Source: Jackrogersella multiformis (Eukaryota; Ascomycota; Sordariomycetes; Xylariales; Hypoxylaceae). From it: a stretch of 64,000 bases of DNA. A program made the position numbers and the translations under genes. Shown piece by piece: positions 58,973 to 64,000 of this stretch; positions within the stretch are counted from its first letter, which is position 1; every line of letters starts with the position of its first letter. The notes beneath the pieces were generated by a model, which made no database searches, was not told the origin of the DNA, and saw only the letters and a program-made list of their open reading frames with translations. Where the stretch lies: contig CADCXD010000008.1 in the NCBI GenBank assembly GCA_902806575.1, positions 310,001 to 374,000 of the forward strand. The letters are read 5' to 3'.

Positions 58973-59479
58973 CTACAACGCTAGAGCAGCCAGGGCGGCT
59001 ACTCCGATTAATCCCATTCCAATCTCGGGCCTGGCAGCAGCATCGGGTGTTGAGGAAGGAGTAGCAGTGGCGAGAGCCGAACCGATGATGTTGGATGCCG
59101 ATGCGACGGCAGAAGGGTCTGGGTTCGATGCTACGGCATTGCAGATTTCAGGGGCGAGGGTAGTGAGCTCTAGTGGGCTATCAGTCGAGTGAAATATAAT
59201 AGACGATCAAGTTCTTGAATGTAGCTTACTTGAGATATCATCCGACGAGCACCCCGACGAGAAGCCAATGCAGGCAGTGATGCTCGAGATGAACGCCTGC
59301 TTGTTATCCCCGCAGAGACACGTAAAGTCTTCCGCTGCGCATCCGGCGCTCTTCGCCGAACTGCTGAGGCAACTCGCAGCACATGGCGGTAGTTGAGAGA
59401 CGAGATCTGGAAGGGAGGTGGAGTTCTGAGCTGCAACGAAGGCAGCAAAGAAGGAGAGGGAGATGGCAGCGAATTGCAT
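58973..59479 (-). CDS. GPI-anchored CFEM-domain protein
   Basis: Two exons, 59479-59230 and 59169-58973; the 60-nt intron (GTAAGC donor, ACTAG acceptor) is in phase 1. The product is 148 aa. The N-terminal signal peptide is MQFAAISLSFFAAFVAA with cleavage near AQN. The CFEM domain has the eight cysteines expected: seven in exon 1 (PPC..SC, GC, FTCLC, AC, GC) and the eighth in exon 2 (EIC). CFEM proteins are fungal surface or secreted proteins linked to haem capture, adhesion and host interaction. A Ser/Thr/Ala-rich linker follows, and the C-terminus is hydrophobic (GMGLIGVAALAALAL) as for a GPI-attachment signal. A small effector-like role is possible, but many CFEM proteins are structural. 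Confidence 0.92.
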
Positions 59480-60741
59480 GTTTGCGTCTGCGTCGGACGA
59501 AGTTGGATATTTCGAGAACTCGGTTGAGATATTCGGTGCTGGTGTTTGTGTCTATGTCGATTGGGATTTTATTCTTCTCTGGCCGGCCAGGGAAAGTTGC
59601 TTTGGATTGTGATTGTAGTTTGATGTTTGGTATTTCGAGAAGCGAGAGATGCAAAGGAAACCGACCTAAACTGACGTGATGATTGATATTACAAGAAAAC
59701 ACAACGAATTGACCAAGTTAACGAAATGGTGCAAGCAAGCAAAAAAGGAAACGGACCGGTTAAAAAGTTTAGTAGATATCTATTAATTCACTATTTCATA
59801 AAACAAGAACAATGTGACTTCCCAGGCTTCCCGAACTCTTGATAATAGTAGGCAGCTCCAGGGCTGTGCAATGCTGAATAAGAGTGAACCTAGTAGTAGG
59901 CTGTGTAGCTGCATCCATTATTTGTATCGTTCGTAACTGCGATTTAGCAAAGATTGGCGGCCACGGATTAAGATGAGTGGATGAGAGCTTCTGTAAGTGG
60001 GGTTCAAGATCGGCTTGGCGCTCGTATTGAAACGGCTTATTAGTTTCTAAACTCTCTTGTCTGGTTTGAAGGAATTTATCAGCTGCGCTTGACGTCACAA
60101 GCTGAGAACATTCGTACATAATGTACCTACATTCATAATACCTGCCTGGTACGAACTGTACTTAGATACATACCTAGGTAGATACGAAGTACATGTGACA
60201 TGATGCAAGCTGTGGCTCAGCTTGTGGCTAGTGTATATGGCGGTGCTACTGGAGCAGTGGAGACTGGAGTACCCATTTAAACCCCATGCAAATCTTTGGA
60301 AGATGCTGAAATGATGAAATCTAAACCACAATCACTAAATCGCATATCTCGCAATGTCATTCGTTGTGCCTCACAACATCCTTGTAAATCTTGGAATCTC
60401 GTGACAGATGCGTCAAAGATTAGAATGAGAAGATGTTTTCTCTTTCTTTTTTTGCTACTCAATAATTACCTATTTCCGTCCGAGTCTTCATATTTTGGGG
60501 TATTATTCTACTCTGCGCTGCAGACGCGTCGTGGATGGCAGCTAATAACCCCATAATACACCACTCTAGATAAGCATTTCGCCTGTTGAGGAAAGTCGAT
60601 CTTCATTCGAGACATTTAAGCCCGCGTGAACAGCGGCTAGGTAGCACGCCATTTATCCCACCCATTTTCACATACCCTCTCACATCATGAATCTATTTGG
60701 GTGTTATATACCGTGACCCCGAGGGTTGCGGCCCTGCTGCC
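59480..60741. promoter_or_regulatory. Divergent intergenic region CFEM / ACS permease
   Basis: This 1.26-kb gap holds both promoters. No gene is supported. A CCTAGGTA palindrome lies near 60,173. A CAAATCTTTGG-like stretch near 60,290 carries nothing recognisable. Confidence 0.5.
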
Positions 60742-63028
60742 ATGTCGCCTTCTAGGCACACGGCAGGCCTACAAGGAGACTCGGTCGATCCTGTCAATTC
60801 TACTTCGTCTAGTGATTCCCCCGTTGACGATGATCATATCCAGAGCTTTGAATTATCAGATTTAAATCCAGTAGAGTCCGTACTTCCATCGCTTCCTCGG
60901 CTTTCGACCAAGATGTCTTATCAACCACTCGCCTCAGATGACCCGGACGAGCAGAAGACCTATGGATCCTTAGACACAACACCTAGCCAGAGCCCCACCG
61001 CCCTTCTCGGCGAGAGTCTTCGGGTGGATGATCCCGTAACAGATATAGAAAACCCTTTTTTGGACACGGAGACTGCAGAGTACTGGCGACAGGTCTACGA
61101 GAACTGCCAATATGAATGTAGACATGTCTTCAACCCGAAACTCGAATGGTCAGCCCAGGAAGAAAAGGAGTTGGTTAGGAAGCTCGACTGGAAAGTCTGC
61201 TTGTGGGCGGTACGAGACTGCCTGTACATAATTCTGACATAGTAGCTACTGACATCTTGGTTCCGGTCCAGTGTGTGATGTTCTTCGGGTTGCAAGTAGA
61301 CCGCGGCAATCTCTCGCAGGCCGTCTCTGACAACATGTTAGATGATCTAGGTCTAGACACTAATGGTATGAATACATATGTTAAGATATTTTCTCCTTGA
61401 GGCTTTGTGGCGATATTCGCAAGCGCGTGCTTTCATTGGATCTTGAATACGACCTTGATTCCTACATCCCGATTCCGATCCCGATCTCTACCGACCCAAC
61501 AGCCTTACTGACTCCAGTGTACAGACTACAATTACGGGCATTCTGTTTTCTTGGTCTCCTTTCTATTTGCTGAATTACCTTCGCAGCTCATATCAAAAGC
61601 CGTGGGGCCAGATCGTTGGATCCCCATGCAGATGGTTCTGTGGTCATTTGTCGCCATTTCTCAATGTGGTCTGACCGGCCGAGGGTCCTTCTTGCTTACT
61701 AGAGGATTGCTCGGATTCCTCGAGGTAATGGAATCTAATTGGAATACTTCGAGGTTCTCGGTCTAATCTTTTATATTCTAGGGAGGGTTTATCCCAGATC
61801 TAGTACTCTGGCTCTCGTACTTCTACACGTCACGCGAACTACCCATACGGCTCAGCTACTTCTGGACCACGCTTTCGGTAACGGGAATCATCACGTCTTT
61901 GCTGGCTTTTGCATTGCTGCATCTTAGAGGCGTCCTTGGATGGGAAGGCTGGCGATGGTTATTCCTAGTTGAGGGGTCTATCACTCTATCCGTGGGAATA
62001 GCATCTTTTTTCATGATGCCCGCATCTGCGGTACAGACCAAGACAAGATTTCGCCCGAACGGCTGGTTCACAGAGCGAGAGGAGGCTATCGTCGTTAATC
62101 GAGTGCTTCGAGATGACCCTTCCAAGGGGGACATGCATAACCGCCAAGCATTGACCCCTAAGCGGCTGTGGGAAGCCTTGAAAGACTATGACTTGTGGCC
62201 TCTATATGCTATTGGCCTCTTCGCCTATGTACCGCAGTCACCTCCGAAGAATTATCTTACTCTCACGCTTCGATCCCTTGGGTTTGACACGTTCAGCACC
62301 AATCTCCTAACCATCCCAGCTGTAAGCATAGGCAACACCGACGTTACAGTTGAGCTTCGCTAACTTCAATTAGGACATCGTACATATCATCAACTTGATT
62401 CTTGTTACTAGGCTATCTGAGTGGCTAAACGAGCGATCGCTCGTAGCTATCGCACAACCTCTTTGGACCCTGCCATGCATCTTTGCTCTGAGATTTTGGG
62501 GAGGGGTTGTTGAAGATAGATGGGGCACCTACGCAATAATTGTAACCTTGCTATCCTACCCATATTGCCGTGCGTATCTCCTCCTCTCCGCCAATTAAGG
62601 TGAATTTTTCAGCTAACATCCTCGTAGACGCAATTCTTGTCGGTTGGTGCTCTAAGAATTCCAACAATGTCGGTACGCGGACGGTCTCGGCCGCCTTATA
62701 TAATGTAAGTCAAATGTTGACGCTGCGTAGTAATAGCATACCAGGTAGCTAAACAAGCCACCAGATGAGCGTCCAAACTGGGAACGTTTACGCCTCGTAC
62801 ATTTACCGAGACGACGACAAGCCATTATACCGTCGCGGAAACACGACGCTTCTAATAATCAACTTGTTTTCCATCCTAGTGTTCCTTCTCACGAAACTCT
62901 ACTACGTCCGGAGGAACCAGCACAAGGAGCGCGTGTGGAATGCGCTGAGCGAGGAGCAACAGGTCGAATACAGGAAGACGACCAAGCTCCAAGGCTCCAG
63001 AAGGCTTGACTTCCGGTTCTCTCACTGA
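60742..63028 (+). CDS. MFS permease, anion:cation symporter (Dal5/Tna1-like) family
   Basis: Seven exons in phase: 60742-61209, 61272-61365, 61525-61724, 61782-62321, 62374-62569, 62628-62704 and 62765-63028, giving 612 aa. The start is ATG 60742 (MSPSRHTAGL); the frame is open 15 codons further but only from TTG. The first about 155 residues form a long hydrophilic tail (rich in Ser, Asp, Pro), longer than usual. The membrane part starts around CVMFFGLQVDRGNLSQAV, the ACS-family TM1 signature, followed by SFLFAELPSQLISKAVGPDRWIP. EGWRWLFLVEGSITL and a C-terminal YIYRDDDKPLYRRGN are typical of nicotinic acid/allantoate permease relatives. Transport of an organic anion or vitamin-like solute is likely; the substrate cannot be told. 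Divergent from the CFEM gene. Confidence 0.88.
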
Positions 63029-63596
63029 TGAACAAGGAGCTTCCATGAGACTTTCAGACCACCTGTAAAAGGTTGCGGAGGCATAGGTATGGAATAAACT
63101 CTGGAGATACATATATGTCATGAATCCTGCGACAAGCTGGCTAGAGCTGGCCTTGGTCACTAACGCACCTCCGTGATCACATGACTACCTAGGTAGGTAG
63201 GAATAATTGTTAGCCAAGTTGCCCTTTTTGTCTAGTACACTACCTACCTACCTAGGTACCTACCTAGGGTACCTAACAGCCCTAGGTATGTATTTCAGGT
63301 CTATCAGTTCTCACTTATAGGCAGCTAAGATATATGCAAGAGATCAGCATGTCGCTATATGTATGGTGTTTCGTACAGTTTCCCACCTACTTCACTGACC
63401 TGTGTACTTTCTAGGGTTATCATTAAAGCTAAAAATAAAATAAAACTTCTACAAGTCACTCTAGGCAGCAGTCATGTTATCAGTCAACCCCCTCACCAGC
63501 TCCTTTTGCCACGAACATCACCAACAACTACATCTCATCCATATTATCATTCCATCTACGTTACTCCTATAGATTCATCTGGTTCGGTATCCAAAC
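63029..63596. other. Intergenic region rich in CCTAGGTA palindromes
   Basis: No gene supported. Bases 63,183-63,290 contain the densest run of overlapping CCTAGGTA/TACCTAGG palindromes in the window. The rest is the promoter side of the F-box gene. Confidence 0.6.
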
Positions 63597-63935
63597 ATGC
63601 ATAAACTTTCTACCGAAATCATAACTCTCATCTGCTCGTTCCTAGGGGGCGACGATGTCAAGGAGTTTCGTCTTGTCTGCAAGTGCTTCTCAGATATTGG
63701 CGCAGGATATATTTGCACTGAGATGCTCTTGAACATGAAACATTCTCACCTTGGGCGCCTGTTCGATCTCTCGAGACGGCCGCACCTCGCCCGAAGCCTC
63801 CAGTCGTTACATTATGCCCCAAACTCTCTGTCCAGTGAAGAGAATCCCCGACTTGTGTGCGAAAAGTTTAGTCATCCGAGAACTTATCCCTACCCCAAGA
63901 AACGGGCCGAAGGACAGCGTGCCCTCAAGGAATAG
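63597..63935 (+). CDS. F-box protein (short or truncated)
   Basis: ATG 63597 starts with MHKLSTEIITLICSFLGGDDVKEFRLVCKCF, a clear F-box (L..E....I..FL...D....RLVCK.F), the Skp1-binding part of an SCF ubiquitin ligase subunit. About 70 further residues follow, and the frame closes at TAG 63,933-63,935. After the stop the same frame stays open to the window end (NDIPKAHYDFLCF), so the TAG may be a mutation of CAG inside a longer gene, or the true stop. The window ends 65 bp later, so this cannot be settled. Substrate unknown. Confidence 0.6.
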   Translation: MHKLSTEIITLICSFLGGDDVKEFRLVCKCFSDIGAGYICTEMLLNMKHSHLGRLFDLSRRPHLARSLQSLHYAPNSLSSEENPRLVCEKFSHPRTYPYPKKRAEGQRALKE

Positions 63936-64000
63936 AACGATATTCCAAAAGCACATTACGACTTTCTGTGTTTCTCAAACACATTTCCCCTGTTTCCACG

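Noticed and set aside
1..64000. CRISPR array, rRNA operon or bacterial-type insertion sequence
   Set aside because: No spaced direct repeats, no rRNA core sequences and no bacterial transposase; the window is eukaryotic.

Overview
The window is nuclear DNA of a filamentous ascomycete (Pezizomycotina, most likely a Sordariomycete). The evidence is short introns of about 46-160 nt with GTANGT donors and CTAAC-type branch sites, fungus-specific families (Zn2Cys6/fungal_trans regulator, CFEM protein, NACHT protein, ACS and DHA2 transporters, BCK1-type MAPKKK), and a long AT-saturated block that looks like repeat-induced point mutation (RIP). I cannot name the order or genus from the sequence alone. 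Gene models were assembled by hand, checking splice sites and reading phase across each junction.

Bases 1-26,400 are housekeeping chromosome: GRC3 (rRNA-processing polynucleotide kinase, cut by the left edge) and RPA34 (RNA polymerase I subunit) transcribed divergently, an unrecognised 283-aa protein, SKI3 (TPR scaffold of the SKI/exosome pathway), a GH5 sterol-glucoside/glucosylceramide hydrolase, and a 1,650-aa BCK1-type MAPKKK of the cell-wall-integrity cascade. Gene-free gaps of 0.9-3.6 kb are sprinkled with a palindromic CCTAGGTA motif.

From about 28 kb the window becomes accessory and decayed. It holds an internally deleted MFS pseudogene carrying an interstitial telomeric repeat, an intact SDR oxidoreductase, a frameshifted ankyrin/AAA+ pseudogene with a damaged P-loop, an intact nine-exon 14-TM-type MFS exporter, a faint relic that may be condensation-domain-like, and an intact Zn2Cys6 transcription factor. 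SDR, exporter, relic and regulator could be leftovers of a secondary-metabolite locus, but no backbone enzyme survives.

Bases 46.9-58.2 kb hold the clearest story. A 6,828-bp Ty3/gypsy LTR retrotransposon (49,895-56,722, two 313-bp LTRs, 5-bp target duplication CTCGG) sits inside a NACHT-domain (NLR-like) gene. Removing the element plus one target copy rejoins the host reading frame exactly. The interior is saturated with C-to-T/G-to-A change, yet protease, reverse transcriptase, RNase H and integrase can still be followed, with catalytic Asp codons turned into Asn. A solo LTR of the same family lies 0.9 kb upstream of the gene. The host gene also carries a nonsense codon and a possible frameshift.

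The right end returns to ordinary genes: a GPI-anchored CFEM protein, an ACS-family (Dal5/Tna1-like) MFS permease with seven exons, and an F-box protein whose frame is closed by a TAG close to the window end. I found no tRNA, rRNA or CRISPR, and no convincing undescribed system. The most informative observations are the precise NLR interruption, the uneven RIP across the LTRs, and the telomeric repeat in the MFS pseudogene.
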